61,383 nt of DNA from Desulfobacula sp. (GCF_030145145.1 NZ_JAQYWD010000041.1:1-61383), one strand, 5' to 3'; shown: positions 41,791-52,808, counted from the stretch's first letter. Numbers and translations: made by a program. The notes: generated by a model not told the origin, from the letters alone.

Positions 41791-42246
41791 ATGAGAGTTA
41801 TATTAAAAGAAACCATTGACACGCTCGGCATCGCTGGAACAGAATGTGATGTGGCAGCCGGTTATGGCCGCAATTATCTTTTGTCCCAGGGGAAAGCCAT
41901 TCTTGCGACACCCCAGAACAGAAAAATCATGGAACAGGCAAAAGCGAAGCTTGAACTTCAGATTGCCAAAGAGAGAAAAATCGCTCAGGAAATGGCTGAA
42001 AAAATCAAAAATGTTGTATGTACAATTAAAGCAAAAGTTCACGAAGATATCCGCCTGTATGGATCCGTAACGACCCATGACATCAAAGATTCTTTAAACA
42101 ATCAGAACATCACACTGGAACGACGTTCCATCCTTCTTGCCGAGCCCATAAAAGAAATCGGTGAGTACAAAGTGCCCATTCGGCTGTACAAGGATGTTGA
42201 ACCTGAAATTACAGTAAACGTTGTTCCTGAAGAAAAAGAAAAATAA
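41791..42246 (+). CDS. rplI: Ribosomal protein bL9
   Basis: 151 residues. VILKETIDTLGIAGTECDVAAGYGRNYLL is slightly modified from the usual V-L--D---LG--GD-V-V--GYARNYL, a long connecting helix follows, then the C-terminal rRNA-binding domain (LYGSVTTHDIKDSL; EYKVPIRLYKDVEPEITVNV). Binds 23S rRNA at the base of the L1 stalk. RBS TTGGAGG. Confidence 0.95.
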   Translation: MRVILKETIDTLGIAGTECDVAAGYGRNYLLSQGKAILATPQNRKIMEQAKAKLELQIAKERKIAQEMAEKIKNVVCTIKAKVHEDIRLYGSVTTHDIKDSLNNQNITLERRSILLAEPIKEIGEYKVPIRLYKDVEPEITVNVVPEEKEK

Positions 42247-42251
42247 TAGTT

Positions 42252-42293
42252 ACCCATCATCCGGGAAGGATTTAATTTTCCCGGATGATGGGT
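42252..42293 (+). terminator. Strong hairpin between rplI and dnaB
   Basis: ACCCATCATCCGGGAA (42252-42267) pairs perfectly, 16 bases, with 42278-42293 around a 10-base loop. It has no U-tract, starts 5 bases after the rplI stop and ends 11 bases before the dnaB start. It could end or attenuate the ribosomal transcript or act as an RNA processing site. Confidence 0.75.
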
Positions 42294-42304
42294 TATAAAA
42301 TCCC

Positions 42305-43687
42305 ATGGTGCCCATTAAAACAAAAATAGCCACAGACCCCCTTCTTAACAAAACGCCTCCCCATGACATTGATGCGGAAGAATCCATCATCAGTGCCATA
42401 TTTATAAACAATGACAGCCTTCTTGATATTATCGATATTCTATCGCCGGATGACTTCTACAAAGGAGCCCATAAAAAAATATTCCAGGTCATTATCGAAC
42501 TTGCCCTTAAAGACGAACCCGCTGACCTTATTACGGTGGCCAATCGGCTTAAAGAGAAAGAAGAACTTGAAAGTATCGGTGGGGTGGCCTATCTTGCGGC
42601 TATTTCAGATGCAGCCCCAATTGCTGTAAATGCTGTTCATTATGCCAACATCATCAAAGGTAAGGCGTCTTTAAGACAATTGATAACCGCCTCTTCCAGC
42701 ATTATTGAAAGATGCCTGAAAGACAAAGGTGACTTTGAAGATATTATTGATTTTGCCGAAAGCTCTATTTTTAATATTTCAGAAAAAAAATCACAAAAAG
42801 CCTTTCAAAGTTTAGGGGAATTGATCAATTTAAATATTGATAAACTTGAAGAACAACAGGGAAAAGACGGCGGGCTTTCAGGTCTCTCCACCGGGTATAC
42901 CAAATTAAACAATATTATATCGGGATTGCAAAAGTCTGATTTAATTATCCTGGCGGCAAGACCCAGCATGGGAAAAACCGCCTTTGCGCTGAATATGGCC
43001 AGGAATGTAGCCATTGAAGAGCGCAAACCCGTTGCCGTATTCTCCCTTGAAATGTCCAATGAACAGCTTTCCATGAGGCTTTTGACCTCTGAGGCCCGCA
43101 TTGACTCAAACCGGCTTCGCACCGGTTTTATCAGCCAGGAAGATTGGCAAAATGCAACGGATGCCGCCGGTGTTTTAAATGAACTGCCCATTTTCATTGA
43201 TGACACACCCAATATTACTGCAATGGAAGTCAGGGCAAAAGCAAGAAAATTGTATCAACAGCACAATGACATCGGCCTGATTATCGTGGATTATCTCCAG
43301 TTGATGCGGCCCCCGTTCAGGACCGATCGAAGAGACCTGGAAATTGCTGAAATCTCCAGGTCATTAAAAGCGCTTGCCAAGGAACTTGAGGTGCCGGTCA
43401 TTGCGTTATCCCAGCTGAACCGAATGCTGGAACAACGTGCTGATAAACGTCCCATGCTGTCTGACTTGCGTGAGTCCGGTGCCCTGGAGCAGGATGCAGA
43501 TATTGTTGCCTTCATCTACAGGGATGAGGTTTATAATAAAGAACCTGACAATCCCAAGAAAGGCACGGCGGAAATCATTGTCGCCAAAAACAGAAATGGT
43601 GCAACCGGTACGGCTTTTATGCATTTTATGGGTCAATATACCCGGTTTGAAGAGCTGGCACCGGAGTCATACCAGGAATTTGAATGA
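42305..43687 (+). CDS. dnaB: Replicative DNA helicase DnaB
   Basis: 460 residues. The N-terminal domain opens with PPHDIDAEESIISAIFIN; the RecA-like domain has Walker A AARPSMGKTAFALNMA, SLEMSNEQLSMRLL, DYLQLMRPP, and SDLRESGALEQDADIV. Unwinds DNA at the replication fork after loading. No good RBS is visible, and the upstream hairpin may influence its expression. Overlaps hflX by 4 bases (ATGA). Confidence 0.96.
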   Translation: MVPIKTKIATDPLLNKTPPHDIDAEESIISAIFINNDSLLDIIDILSPDDFYKGAHKKIFQVIIELALKDEPADLITVANRLKEKEELESIGGVAYLAAISDAAPIAVNAVHYANIIKGKASLRQLITASSSIIERCLKDKGDFEDIIDFAESSIFNISEKKSQKAFQSLGELINLNIDKLEEQQGKDGGLSGLSTGYTKLNNIISGLQKSDLIILAARPSMGKTAFALNMARNVAIEERKPVAVFSLEMSNEQLSMRLLTSEARIDSNRLRTGFISQEDWQNATDAAGVLNELPIFIDDTPNITAMEVRAKARKLYQQHNDIGLIIVDYLQLMRPPFRTDRRDLEIAEISRSLKALAKELEVPVIALSQLNRMLEQRADKRPMLSDLRESGALEQDADIVAFIYRDEVYNKEPDNPKKGTAEIIVAKNRNGATGTAFMHFMGQYTRFEELAPESYQEFE

Positions 43688-45306
43688 AGAAAAAATTGCA
43701 CGGCAACACCGCTGGCCTGAGAAACACTCAGATCAAACGAATCGAAACACTTTACAACCACAGCACACCGCCCGAATATATTACCGACCCTGAACTGGCA
43801 AGCCTTTTGGTCGACCTCTCCCATGAGATCAGGCGACAGATCGGTCTGCTCATCGACCGGAGCGGAAAGATCATCTATGTCATTGTCGGTGAACCCCAAA
43901 AGATTGTCATCCCGGTAACCCCTGAATATATGGCCATTCCCGGCAAACTAAAGGGGCTTCGCCTGGTGCATACCCATTTAAAAGACGAACCCTTGACAAG
44001 GGATGATCTAACTGACCTTGCGCTGTTACGCCTGGACTATATCACGGCCATCTGCATCACAACCGATGGACAGCCGGGAACCGTTTATTCCGGCCATATC
44101 CTGCCGGATGAAGATGCCTTCCCATACCAGGTTCTTGATCCAACTACCCTGGATGAAACGGATGTGGACTGCCTGTCCCAGATCCTGGCCCTGGAATCGG
44201 AACTGACCCGGAAAAATTCTTTGTACAAACCTGAAACCGGCAGAGAAAACGCGTTTTTAATCAATGCAACGACCGCAGACCCCAAAGACGCCTATGCCTC
44301 TATTGAAGAACTCAAAGAACTGTGTAAAACCAGTCTGATCAATGTGATTGGGACGGCCGTCCAAAGAAGAAAAACCATTGATCCAAAATTTGTCGTGGGT
44401 AAGGGCAAACTCTCCGACCTGATTATCCAGGCAATTCAAAAATATGCCACCCTGCTGGTGTTTGACCGGGAATTGTCATCATCCCAGATTCGTTCAATTA
44501 CTGATTTTGTTGAAATAAAAGTCATTGACCGCACCCAGTTGATCCTTGATATTTTCGCCAAGCAGGCAAAATCAAGGGAAGGCAAGTATCAGGTTGAACT
44601 GGCGCAGATGGAATATCTTCTGCCGCGATTGATCACTAAAAACACCGCCATGTCTCGGTTGACAGGGGGAATTGGCGGCAGGGGACCGGGGGAGACAAAA
44701 CTTGAACTCAACCGAAGACGGGTCAGGGAAAAGATAACCCGATTGAAAAAAGAGATCTCTAAAATCCGCAAACAGCGCCTACAGCAAAAATCCAAACGTA
44801 AACGAAAGGCGTTGCCGATTGTTTCCATCGTCGGATATACAAATGCCGGGAAATCAACCCTTTTGAATACCTTGACCCAGAGCAATATAGTGGCAGCCAA
44901 CCGGCTGTTTGCCACCCTGGACCCCTCCAGCAGACGATTACGATTTCCCCGGGATACGGAGGTCATCATCACGGATACCGTAGGGTTTATACAGGACCTT
45001 CCCAAAGAACTAATGGAAGCATTCCATGCCACTTTGGAAGAACTGACCGAGGCCGATATCATCCTTCATGTGGTCGACATCAGCAACCCCCGTTACCAGC
45101 AGCAAAAAGAATCGGTTGAAAAAATTCTGAAACGCTTGGAATTGGACCATATCCCGACCCTCTATATATTTAACAAAATGGATCGGGTTGATCTGGATTC
45201 CTTTGAGGACAAATGGTTGTTAAACCAGGGCGTTCTCGTTTCTGCAACCCAGAAACAAAGCCTGGCGCCCCTGGTTGAAAAACTGGAATCCATGGTTACT
45301 TTATAA
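43684..45306 (+). CDS. hflX: GTPase HflX with long N-terminal JAMM/RadC-like extension
   Basis: 540 residues, against about 430 in E. coli. From about 185 it is normal HflX: FVVGKGKLSDL, IGGRGPGETKLELNRRR, G1 GYTNAGKSTLLNTL, DPSSRR, DTVGFIQDLP and NKMD. The first 180 residues are extra: QIGLLIDRSGKIIYVIVG, then GLRLVHTHLKDEPLTRDDL with His96, His98, Thr105 and Asp108, resembling the H-x-H..S/T-x-x-D metal site of RadC/JAMM proteins. HflX binds the 50S subunit and rescues stalled or heat-damaged ribosomes. Start overlaps the dnaB stop. Confidence 0.9.
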   Translation: MKKKLHGNTAGLRNTQIKRIETLYNHSTPPEYITDPELASLLVDLSHEIRRQIGLLIDRSGKIIYVIVGEPQKIVIPVTPEYMAIPGKLKGLRLVHTHLKDEPLTRDDLTDLALLRLDYITAICITTDGQPGTVYSGHILPDEDAFPYQVLDPTTLDETDVDCLSQILALESELTRKNSLYKPETGRENAFLINATTADPKDAYASIEELKELCKTSLINVIGTAVQRRKTIDPKFVVGKGKLSDLIIQAIQKYATLLVFDRELSSSQIRSITDFVEIKVIDRTQLILDIFAKQAKSREGKYQVELAQMEYLLPRLITKNTAMSRLTGGIGGRGPGETKLELNRRRVREKITRLKKEISKIRKQRLQQKSKRKRKALPIVSIVGYTNAGKSTLLNTLTQSNIVAANRLFATLDPSSRRLRFPRDTEVIITDTVGFIQDLPKELMEAFHATLEELTEADIILHVVDISNPRYQQQKESVEKILKRLELDHIPTLYIFNKMDRVDLDSFEDKWLLNQGVLVSATQKQSLAPLVEKLESMVTL

Positions 45307-45388
45307 AAAATTAGATATTGACCAATCGGTTTTTTTGCACTAAATAAAACAAAAAATAAGTTATCTATGGAATGGATATGGAATAATT

Positions 45389-45610
45389 ATGGAAATAAAA
45401 CAGCTGGACCAGATACTGATCAATGATTCGATTAAAAAGGACTCCATCGACATACCCGATTGTTTTGGAGAATACAATAAAAAAAACAAACTTTGCTTAA
45501 ACTATTGTTCCGTCTGTATCCGATGCTGCGTTCTGCACAATAAAAATCCAAAGATTGATATATTGGAAAAACTATTAATCCATAACCATTATGCCACAAA
45601 ACCCCATTAA
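45389..45610 (+). CDS. Small Cys-rich hypothetical protein
   Basis: 73 residues with six Cys, five of them in LCLNYCSVCIRCC. The cluster could bind zinc or an Fe-S centre. RBS weak; 82 bases after hflX. Not recognised; could be spurious, though the Cys pattern is not random-looking. Confidence 0.45.
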   Translation: MEIKQLDQILINDSIKKDSIDIPDCFGEYNKKNKLCLNYCSVCIRCCVLHNKNPKIDILEKLLIHNHYATKPH

Positions 45611-45664
45611 ATTTGTGTTTAAACTATGCGAACTTGAAACGTCAGGCGATACTTTTTTTAACCT

Positions 45665-47044
45665 TCAGTGAAAAATCTTACCCGGGTTTAATATATTCTG
45701 GGGATCAAATACCCGTTTAATCCCTTTCATCAACTCAATTTGTGTGCCACCGATCTCCTGGGGCAGGTATTTTACTTTGGTCATACCGACGCCATGTTCA
45801 CCGGTAATCGTTCCCCCGAGCTTCAGCGTAGCTGCGAAAAGATCATCTACAGCCTTTTCTGCCCTTTCAAACTCATCTTTATCTGCTTTGTGATACATGA
45901 TATTACAATGAATATTTCCATCCCCTGCATGGCCAAAACTGACCACCTTTAACCCGGATGTCTTCTGTATTTCCTGGGTTACCCGGACCATGTCAGGAAT
46001 TTTATCAATGGGCACGACAATATCTTCATTCATCTTATTGGTGGCGATTTTATACATCACCGGAGACAACGCTTTTCTGGCATTCCATAATTTTTGCGCC
46101 TCTGCTTGATCTTTTGCAATCATCACCTCTAACGCATCATGGGAAAAACACAGATTTTGTATATTTTTTGCATCTTTTTCAACTTTATCACCATCGCCAT
46201 CCAGTTCGATGATCAACAGGGCTTTCACACCTTCGGGCAACGCAAAGCTGAGGGACGATTCTACCAGATGAAGACTGGCGTCATCCAAATATTCAATACA
46301 TCTTGGTACAACGGCCTGTCGCATCGTGTGGGAGACGGTTTCGGCGGCCTTCTGCATGCTGTCAAAAAAAACAGCCATTGTTTTAACGGTTTGAGGCTTT
46401 GGCAAAAGCTTTAGTGTAATTTCCGTGACCACTGCCAATGTCCCTTCAGAGCCCACAATCAAACGCGTCAGATCATATCCGGCAACCCCTTTTGCAGTGC
46501 GAACACCTGTTTGAATCACTTTACCGGACGGCAGTACCGCTCGTAATCCCAAGACATAATCCCGGGTTACGCCATACTTTACAGCCCTGGGCCCGCCTGC
46601 ACATTCCCCAATATTCCCGCCGATGGTACAAACCGAGGAACTTGAAGGATCCGGCGGGTAAAACAAGTCTTTTTCCTCAACGCGGTTGTGGATATCAGAG
46701 ACAATAACACCGGGTTGAACCCTTGCGATAAAATTATTTTCATCAATATCCAGGATTTGATTCATACGGGTTGTCACCAGCACCAACCCGCCGTTAACCG
46801 GCACAGAGCCGCCGGTCATTCCGGAACCTGCCCCCCGGGGAACCACGATGAAGTTTTCTGTTGATGCCAGTTTCAAAATCAGGGAAACTTCTTTTTCCGA
46901 ACCGGGGAAAATAACGGCATCCGGAAGGAAACACGTTCCCGTAGCATCATAGGCATAACACAGGCATTCTTCTCGTTCCCTGGTCAGGTTTTGTTTTCCT
47001 GATATCTGTTGCAGCTGCCTGTAAATAGAACCGGAAAATCCCAT
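45665..47044 (-). CDS. FAD-binding oxidase, GlcD type (glycolate/D-lactate dehydrogenase-like)
   Basis: 459 residues. FAD domain with VPRGAGSGMTGGSVPVNGGL and YPPDPSSSSVCTIGGNIGE; C-terminal FAD-oxidase domain with HAGDGNIHCNIMY, GTITGEHGVGMTK and FDPQNILNPGKIF. The two His motifs bind metal and substrate in D-2-hydroxy-acid dehydrogenases. Starts directly after the dnaA stop with no gap. Not closely similar to the two flavoproteins of the catabolic cluster. Likely oxidises D-lactate or glycolate. Confidence 0.9.
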   Translation of the reverse strand: MGFSGSIYRQLQQISGKQNLTREREECLCYAYDATGTCFLPDAVIFPGSEKEVSLILKLASTENFIVVPRGAGSGMTGGSVPVNGGLVLVTTRMNQILDIDENNFIARVQPGVIVSDIHNRVEEKDLFYPPDPSSSSVCTIGGNIGECAGGPRAVKYGVTRDYVLGLRAVLPSGKVIQTGVRTAKGVAGYDLTRLIVGSEGTLAVVTEITLKLLPKPQTVKTMAVFFDSMQKAAETVSHTMRQAVVPRCIEYLDDASLHLVESSLSFALPEGVKALLIIELDGDGDKVEKDAKNIQNLCFSHDALEVMIAKDQAEAQKLWNARKALSPVMYKIATNKMNEDIVVPIDKIPDMVRVTQEIQKTSGLKVVSFGHAGDGNIHCNIMYHKADKDEFERAEKAVDDLFAATLKLGGTITGEHGVGMTKVKYLPQEIGGTQIELMKGIKRVFDPQNILNPGKIFH

Positions 47045-48457
47045 TTAGAGTTTTCCTGTTTCAATTTTTCGGGAAAGATAAGTCATTTGTTCAAAAAGAA
47101 CCCCTTTTTGCTTCAACTCCCGTTCCACTGCGTTGATGGAATATATGGCCGTTGCATGGTATCGATTAAAACTGGACCCAATCTTTTTTATGGGTTGATC
47201 CGTATATTTTCTGGAAAGAAAAATGGCCATTTGCCGTGGTTTAACAATTCTTTTTTTCCTGGAAGGCGATACAATATCTTTTTCAGAAATTGAAAACTCT
47301 TTGCAAATCAATTTTTTAATCGATTCAACGGTAATTCTTTTCTTTATATTTGTAATGTTGGCCAAAACACTTTTTGCCAGCTCAATATCAATGTTATACC
47401 CCAATAACTGCCCTTTTGCCGCCACACCAAACAGCCCACTTTCAAGCTGTCGAACATCGTCACACAATTCCTGAGCAATATACTCGGTGACGGGATCGGG
47501 AATTTTATAGCCAAACGCTTTTGATTTCTTTTTTAAAATCCTGACCCGTGTTGCATAATCCGGCGCATCAATTTCAGTGACAAGTCCAAGGGTTAACCGA
47601 GATCTTAACTGATCATTGAGTTTGGGGATATCATCGGGAAGCGCACACCCTGAAAAAATAATTTTTTTATCGGCGTCAAGCAGATAATCCAATGTCAGAG
47701 CAAGTTCTTTTTGTGTGGCTTCCTTTCCGGATAAAAAATGAATATCTTCTAAAATCAAAACATCACATTTTTTCCTGTATCGTTCTTTGAACTTATCTAT
47801 AGTATTGTTTTTCAAGGAAAAAATCATTTCATTGGTAAAGTCTTCAGCCGTTACATAATAGACCCTTTGGGAAAGGTTATTGTTGATGATATGGTATCCA
47901 ACGGCCTGGGACAAATGTGTTTTCCCAAGACCGGTTTTAGCCAGGAGATAGAGAATGCTTGAGCCATTATTCTTTCCCTGGGCAAGGGACAGGGATGCAG
48001 AATAGGCAAAATTCGAATTGTCTCCCACGACAAAATCATCAAAGGTATATCCTTTTTTGAACATTCGTCCATTGTTGAATCTTACGTCCAGTCCGGGAAG
48101 ATTCATTTGCTTTGACGGCTTTGAAGTTAAAGGAATACCCGGATATGCGCCGGCTGGTTTGTCTTTTTCCCCTGAATCGGATGTGGTTTTGGATGATACT
48201 TTGAATTCAATACGGATATCATTATGGCCTAATTTTGAAAATTCCTGTTTAAATACAGGAAGGTAATTCTCTTTTAATCGTTTGAGAAAATAATCATTCG
48301 GGCTGGACAGTTTAATATAATCATGATCCACCTCAAGAAGCTCGACCGGGTCTATCCACATCCGATAGCTGTGATCGGGTAGTGTCCTTTTGATTTGGTG
48401 TTTTACTTCTTTCCAGAATGATTCGATGTTTTTCAATAAAGGTCCTCTTTCTTCCAA
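47045..48457 (-). CDS. dnaA: Chromosomal replication initiator DnaA, divergent
   Basis: 470 residues. Domain I FWKEVKHQIKRTLPDHSYRMW; linker; AAA+ domain with YTFDDFVVGDNSNFAYSAS, Walker A AKTGLGKTHLSQAVG, Walker B-like LILEDIHFLSGKEATQKE, box VII QLRSRLTLGL; domain IV with PRQMAIFLSRKYTDQPIKKIG. The DnaA-box recognition signature, normally GGRDHTTV, reads FNRYHATAI: one Gly is lost, Asp is Tyr and the first Thr is Ala. The Walker B first Asp is Glu. Origin binding is therefore probably altered, or this is a second DnaA-like protein. Transcribed away from a 484-base AT-rich gap. Confidence 0.88.
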   Translation of the reverse strand: MEERGPLLKNIESFWKEVKHQIKRTLPDHSYRMWIDPVELLEVDHDYIKLSSPNDYFLKRLKENYLPVFKQEFSKLGHNDIRIEFKVSSKTTSDSGEKDKPAGAYPGIPLTSKPSKQMNLPGLDVRFNNGRMFKKGYTFDDFVVGDNSNFAYSASLSLAQGKNNGSSILYLLAKTGLGKTHLSQAVGYHIINNNLSQRVYYVTAEDFTNEMIFSLKNNTIDKFKERYRKKCDVLILEDIHFLSGKEATQKELALTLDYLLDADKKIIFSGCALPDDIPKLNDQLRSRLTLGLVTEIDAPDYATRVRILKKKSKAFGYKIPDPVTEYIAQELCDDVRQLESGLFGVAAKGQLLGYNIDIELAKSVLANITNIKKRITVESIKKLICKEFSISEKDIVSPSRKKRIVKPRQMAIFLSRKYTDQPIKKIGSSFNRYHATAIYSINAVERELKQKGVLFEQMTYLSRKIETGKL

Positions 48458-48941
48458 TGGCGAGTTGAAATACAGGTTTATAGCACAAATTCAATAATTG
48501 ATGACGGATAAAATTGATATCAAAAAATAATATGCTTTTTTTATGGGAATCTCTTTTATTGGTCAAATCGAATGAGAAGTGTTAGCTCAATATTATTTTT
48601 TTGTTTGGCATAATTTTTTAATTATCTGATTTTATTATTTTTTTTTTGTGGAACAGAATTTTTTCCAAACATTACAATCAGTTCGACAACCAACTCTTTT
48701 TTCAAGAGATTCTACCCTTTTAAGCCATATTTTTAACTCCCTTAAAAAAAAATTTACTCTTATTTATTCATTTTTACGCTTCATTACTCTGAATTTAACA
48801 TAAATTTTTGCTTTTTTTGTAAACCTGACATTTACAGTAGTTTCACAATACCATGACACAAATTATATTTACACTTTCATTTTCCAATAGTATATTGCAC
48901 TTTATTTTATATCCATTAACCTTAATGTTATAGATATTCAC
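48458..48941. other. AT-rich gap next to dnaA, candidate origin region
   Basis: 484 bases between divergent dnaA and pdxA, very AT-rich, with long T runs. No perfect TTATCCACA is present; one close copy, ATATTCACA, lies at about 48933. It must carry both promoters. The location next to dnaA and composition fit oriC, but box evidence is missing. Confidence 0.35.
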
Positions 48942-49970
48942 ATGAAACAATCAAACGAGCTTCCAATTGTCGGCATTACCATGGGAGATCCTGTGGGGAT
49001 CGGCCCGGAAGTACTGGTAAAAGCATTAACCGATCCCCAGCTTTATGACGTATGCAAGCCCCTGATCATTGGGGATGCACACATTATCAAGCAGGCATTA
49101 TCCCTGTTACCTGTCACCCCTCCTATCCATATAATAGAGGACCCGGCACAGGGTCATTACCAGTTCCGTACACTGGATATCATGGATATCTCCCATCTGG
49201 ATATAAATGCCGCCGCTCTTTCAGGGCCAACCATTGAAACCGGTACTGCCATGCAGGACTATATCATTACCGGAATTGATCTTGCCCTAACGAACCGTAT
49301 TTCCGGTCTTGTCACCTGCCCCATCACAAAAACGGCCATGAAACTTGCGGGATCTCAATTTCATGGTCATACAGAATTGCTGGCACACCGGACAAATGCC
49401 AAAGAGTATGCCATGATGCTGACGGGCGACAGGCTCAAGGTTATCCTGGTAACGATTCATATTCCATTATCCCAGGTATCTGCCCATCTTACCCGGGAAG
49501 GAATTCTTAAAAAAATACGACTGGCCCATACCGCTTTAAAAGAACGGTTCAATATTAAGACCCCCGGGATAGCCGTTGCAGGACTCAATCCCCATTCCGG
49601 CGAGGACGCCATGTTTGGGAACGAAGAACAAGACATCATCGCACCGGCTGTCAGGATGGCAAAAATGGAAGGCATAATGGTAGACGGCCCCCGGCCACCG
49701 GATACTGTTTTTTACCAGGCTGTCAAGGGAAAGTATGATGCTGTTATTTGCATGTATCATGATCAGGGTCTGATTCCGTTTAAGCTCATCCATTTTAAGG
49801 ATGGGGTAAACACCACTCTGGGCCTTCCCATTATCAGAACCTCTGTGGATCACGGCACTGCCTATGATATTGCCTGGAAGGGAATTGCAGATCCTTCAAG
49901 CCTGATAGAAGCCATTCGCATGGCCGCATTCCAGGCCCATAATAAAAAAGACCTTAAAAAACAAATTTGA
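48942..49970 (+). CDS. pdxA: 4-hydroxythreonine-4-phosphate dehydrogenase
   Basis: 342 residues. [19 protein letters not shown] starts the protein; metal-binding His are in [26 protein letters not shown] and [24 protein letters not shown] ends the fold. Oxidises 4-phosphooxy-threonine in vitamin B6 synthesis. Ends 3 bases before uvrA, so the two are co-transcribed. No clear RBS. Confidence 0.94.
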   Translation: MKQSNELPIVGITMGDPVGIGPEVLVKALTDPQLYDVCKPLIIGDAHIIKQALSLLPVTPPIHIIEDPAQGHYQFRTLDIMDISHLDINAAALSGPTIETGTAMQDYIITGIDLALTNRISGLVTCPITKTAMKLAGSQFHGHTELLAHRTNAKEYAMMLTGDRLKVILVTIHIPLSQVSAHLTREGILKKIRLAHTALKERFNIKTPGIAVAGLNPHSGEDAMFGNEEQDIIAPAVRMAKMEGIMVDGPRPPDTVFYQAVKGKYDAVICMYHDQGLIPFKLIHFKDGVNTTLGLPIIRTSVDHGTAYDIAWKGIADPSSLIEAIRMAAFQAHNKKDLKKQI

Positions 49971-49973
49971 TCC

Positions 49974-52808
49974 ATGGATATCGATAAAATCATCATTGAA
50001 GGTGCCCGGGAACATAACCTGAAAAATATCAATGTTGAAATCCCCAGAAACAGTTTAACGGTCATTACAGGGCTTTCGGGTTCAGGGAAATCCACCCTGG
50101 CCTTTGACACCCTCTATGCCGAAGGTCAGCGACGCTATGTTGAGTCCCTTTCCACCTATGCCAGGCAATTTTTAGGCCAGATGGACAAGCCGGATGTGGA
50201 TGCCATCATCGGGCTGAGTCCTGCCATTGCCATTGAACAGAAGACCGCCAGCCATAATCCCAGATCAACGGTGGGTACGGTCACGGAAATTTATGATTAT
50301 CTTCGGTTATTATTTGCAAGAATTGGCAAACCCTATTGTTATAAATGCGGGTTACCGATTTCCTCCATGTCCATTGATCAAATTACGGACCGGGTGATGG
50401 CGCTGAAGGACCAGTCTAAAATAATGATTCTGGCCCCTTTGATAACCGGTCAGAAAGGCGCCCACGAAAACCTGTTTGCAAGAATAAAAAAGGAAGGGTT
50501 TGCCAGGATCAGGGTCGATGGGAAGATCCACTTAATGGACGATCTTCCCAAATTGGAAAAAAACAAAAAACACACCATTGCTGCAGTCGTTGATCGCCTG
50601 ATCATTAAAGACGGCATTGAAAAACGCCTGGCAGACTCATTGGAACTTGCGCTCTCTTTATCCGAGGGACTTGTCACCCTGATGGACCTCACTGAAAATC
50701 AGGAAACCCTGTTCAGTGAAAAAGCCTCCTGTGTTAACTGTGGTATCAGCTACCCGGAATTTACCCCGGCGTCTTTCTCATTTAACTCGCCCCAGGGGGC
50801 CTGCCCTAAATGTGACGGATTAGGATCCATCACCCAGTTTGACCCGGACCTGATTGTCCCGGATAAAACGCTTTCGTTAAGACAGGGTGCCATCGTTCCC
50901 TGGCAAAACAGGGATTCGGTCCAATTTATGGAATTTCTTGATGCACTGGTGACCCATTATAAAGCCGATATTTATACGCCTTTCAAAAACCTTACGCCTA
51001 AATTTCAACAGGTGTTACTGTTTGGATCCAACAAAGAAGAGATCCCCTTTTATATTGAAAAAATGGAAAAAAAAATCGTTTATAAAAAACCATTTGAAGG
51101 CGTGATTCCAAACCTGAAACGACGGTACCATGAAACCGACTCCACTTACGTGAGAGACGACATAAAAAAATTCATGAATTATAAAACCTGCCTGGCATGC
51201 AATGGTACCCGGCTGAATAAAGCGTCCGGTTCTGTGCGGGTAGGCGATAAAACCATTTGGGAGATCACCTGTCTTTCCGTGCTGCACTCAAGTCAATATA
51301 TTGCTTCGTTAACCCTTAAAGATAAAGACAAATTGATTGCCGCAGCAATTACCAAAGAATTAACGGAACGGTTGGGATTTTTACAAAATGTCGGCCTTGA
51401 ATACCTTACCCTCCACCGGTCCGCGGCAACCCTGTCCGGAGGAGAGAGCCAGAGGATCAGGTTGGCCACCCAGATCGGATCTAAACTGACCGGGGTTCTT
51501 TATGTCCTGGATGAGCCCAGCATCGGGCTTCATCAAAGAGATAACGCCAGGTTGTTGACCACGTTAATGAAGCTGAGAAATCTTGGCAATACCGTATTGC
51601 TGGTCGAGCATGATGAAGAAACCATCCTTGCCTCCGATCATGTCATTGATATTGGACCCGGAGCCGGGGTGAACGGGGGTCAAGTGATTTTTTCCGGCCC
51701 ACCCGAAGACCTGATCAAAAATGACACGTCATTAACCGGTCTTTATCTGTCCGGAAAAAAAAGGATTCCCCTCCCTGAAAAGAGAAGAAAAGGAATGGGA
51801 AATACATTAACGATTTTCCAGGCCAGCTCAAATAACCTTAAAAACATTGATGTCTCTTTCCCCCTGGGCTGTTTTACATGTGTAACCGGTGTGTCGGGAT
51901 CTGGAAAATCAACCCTTGTATTAAATACCCTGTATCAGATTCTTGCAAACCATATCAACCGGTCCAGGAAAACGGCCGGCAGCCACAAATCCATCAAAGG
52001 TCTTGAACACCTGGATAAAGTGGTTCACATTGATCAATCCCCCATTGGAAAAACGCCCCGAAGCAATCCGGGAACGTATACCCAGGTCTTTAACCCGATC
52101 CGGGAATTATTTTCCAAAACCCGGGAATCAAAAGCAAGGGGCTACAAGCCCGGGCGGTTCAGTTTCAATGTTAAAGGCGGCAGGTGTGAAGCCTGCTCGG
52201 GTGACGGGATCATTAAAATTGAGATGCATTTTCTGCCCGATGTCTATGTGGCCTGTGATGTGTGCAAAGGGAAACGATATAACCGGGAAACTTTGGATAT
52301 CAAATATAAAGGTAAAAATATTGCCCAGATTCTGGATATGACCATCAATCAATCCATGCGGTTTTTTGAAAACATTTCATCCATCCGAACCAAACTGGCA
52401 ACCCTCGTGGATGTGGGACTTGGGTATATAAAGCTGGGGCAAGCGGCCACAACCTTATCAGGGGGAGAGGCCCAGCGAATAAAACTGGCCAAGGAATTGT
52501 CAAAAAAAGGCACCGGAAAAACCATTTATATATTGGATGAGCCCACCACAGGACTCCATTCAGATGATATCAAAAAATTATTATTTGTTTTGAATCGGCT
52601 GGTGGATGCCGAAAATACCGTCGTTGTCATAGAGCACAATCTGGATGTTATAAAATGCGCAGATTATATTATTGATCTTGGACCGGAAGGCGGAGATAAA
52701 GGCGGTGAAATTGTTGCGTTGGGTACGCCTGAACAAATCGCTGAAAACAAACGATCCTACACCGGCTTTTATCTGGACAAGCTGCTGAACAAACCCCATC
52801 CTGAATAA
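49974..52808 (+). CDS. uvrA: Excinuclease ABC subunit A
   Basis: 944 residues, normal length. Two ABC cassettes: Walker [21 protein letters not shown] and [15 protein letters not shown]; signatures [14 protein letters not shown] and [15 protein letters not shown]; Walker [12 protein letters not shown] and [11 protein letters not shown]; zinc modules with CVNCG..CPKCDG and [14 protein letters not shown]. Finds bulky DNA damage with UvrB. It is the last core gene before the mobile element. Confidence 0.97.
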   Translation: MDIDKIIIEGAREHNLKNINVEIPRNSLTVITGLSGSGKSTLAFDTLYAEGQRRYVESLSTYARQFLGQMDKPDVDAIIGLSPAIAIEQKTASHNPRSTVGTVTEIYDYLRLLFARIGKPYCYKCGLPISSMSIDQITDRVMALKDQSKIMILAPLITGQKGAHENLFARIKKEGFARIRVDGKIHLMDDLPKLEKNKKHTIAAVVDRLIIKDGIEKRLADSLELALSLSEGLVTLMDLTENQETLFSEKASCVNCGISYPEFTPASFSFNSPQGACPKCDGLGSITQFDPDLIVPDKTLSLRQGAIVPWQNRDSVQFMEFLDALVTHYKADIYTPFKNLTPKFQQVLLFGSNKEEIPFYIEKMEKKIVYKKPFEGVIPNLKRRYHETDSTYVRDDIKKFMNYKTCLACNGTRLNKASGSVRVGDKTIWEITCLSVLHSSQYIASLTLKDKDKLIAAAITKELTERLGFLQNVGLEYLTLHRSAATLSGGESQRIRLATQIGSKLTGVLYVLDEPSIGLHQRDNARLLTTLMKLRNLGNTVLLVEHDEETILASDHVIDIGPGAGVNGGQVIFSGPPEDLIKNDTSLTGLYLSGKKRIPLPEKRRKGMGNTLTIFQASSNNLKNIDVSFPLGCFTCVTGVSGSGKSTLVLNTLYQILANHINRSRKTAGSHKSIKGLEHLDKVVHIDQSPIGKTPRSNPGTYTQVFNPIRELFSKTRESKARGYKPGRFSFNVKGGRCEACSGDGIIKIEMHFLPDVYVACDVCKGKRYNRETLDIKYKGKNIAQILDMTINQSMRFFENISSIRTKLATLVDVGLGYIKLGQAATTLSGGEAQRIKLAKELSKKGTGKTIYILDEPTTGLHSDDIKKLLFVLNRLVDAENTVVVIEHNLDVIKCADYIIDLGPEGGDKGGEIVALGTPEQIAENKRSYTGFYLDKLLNKPHPE

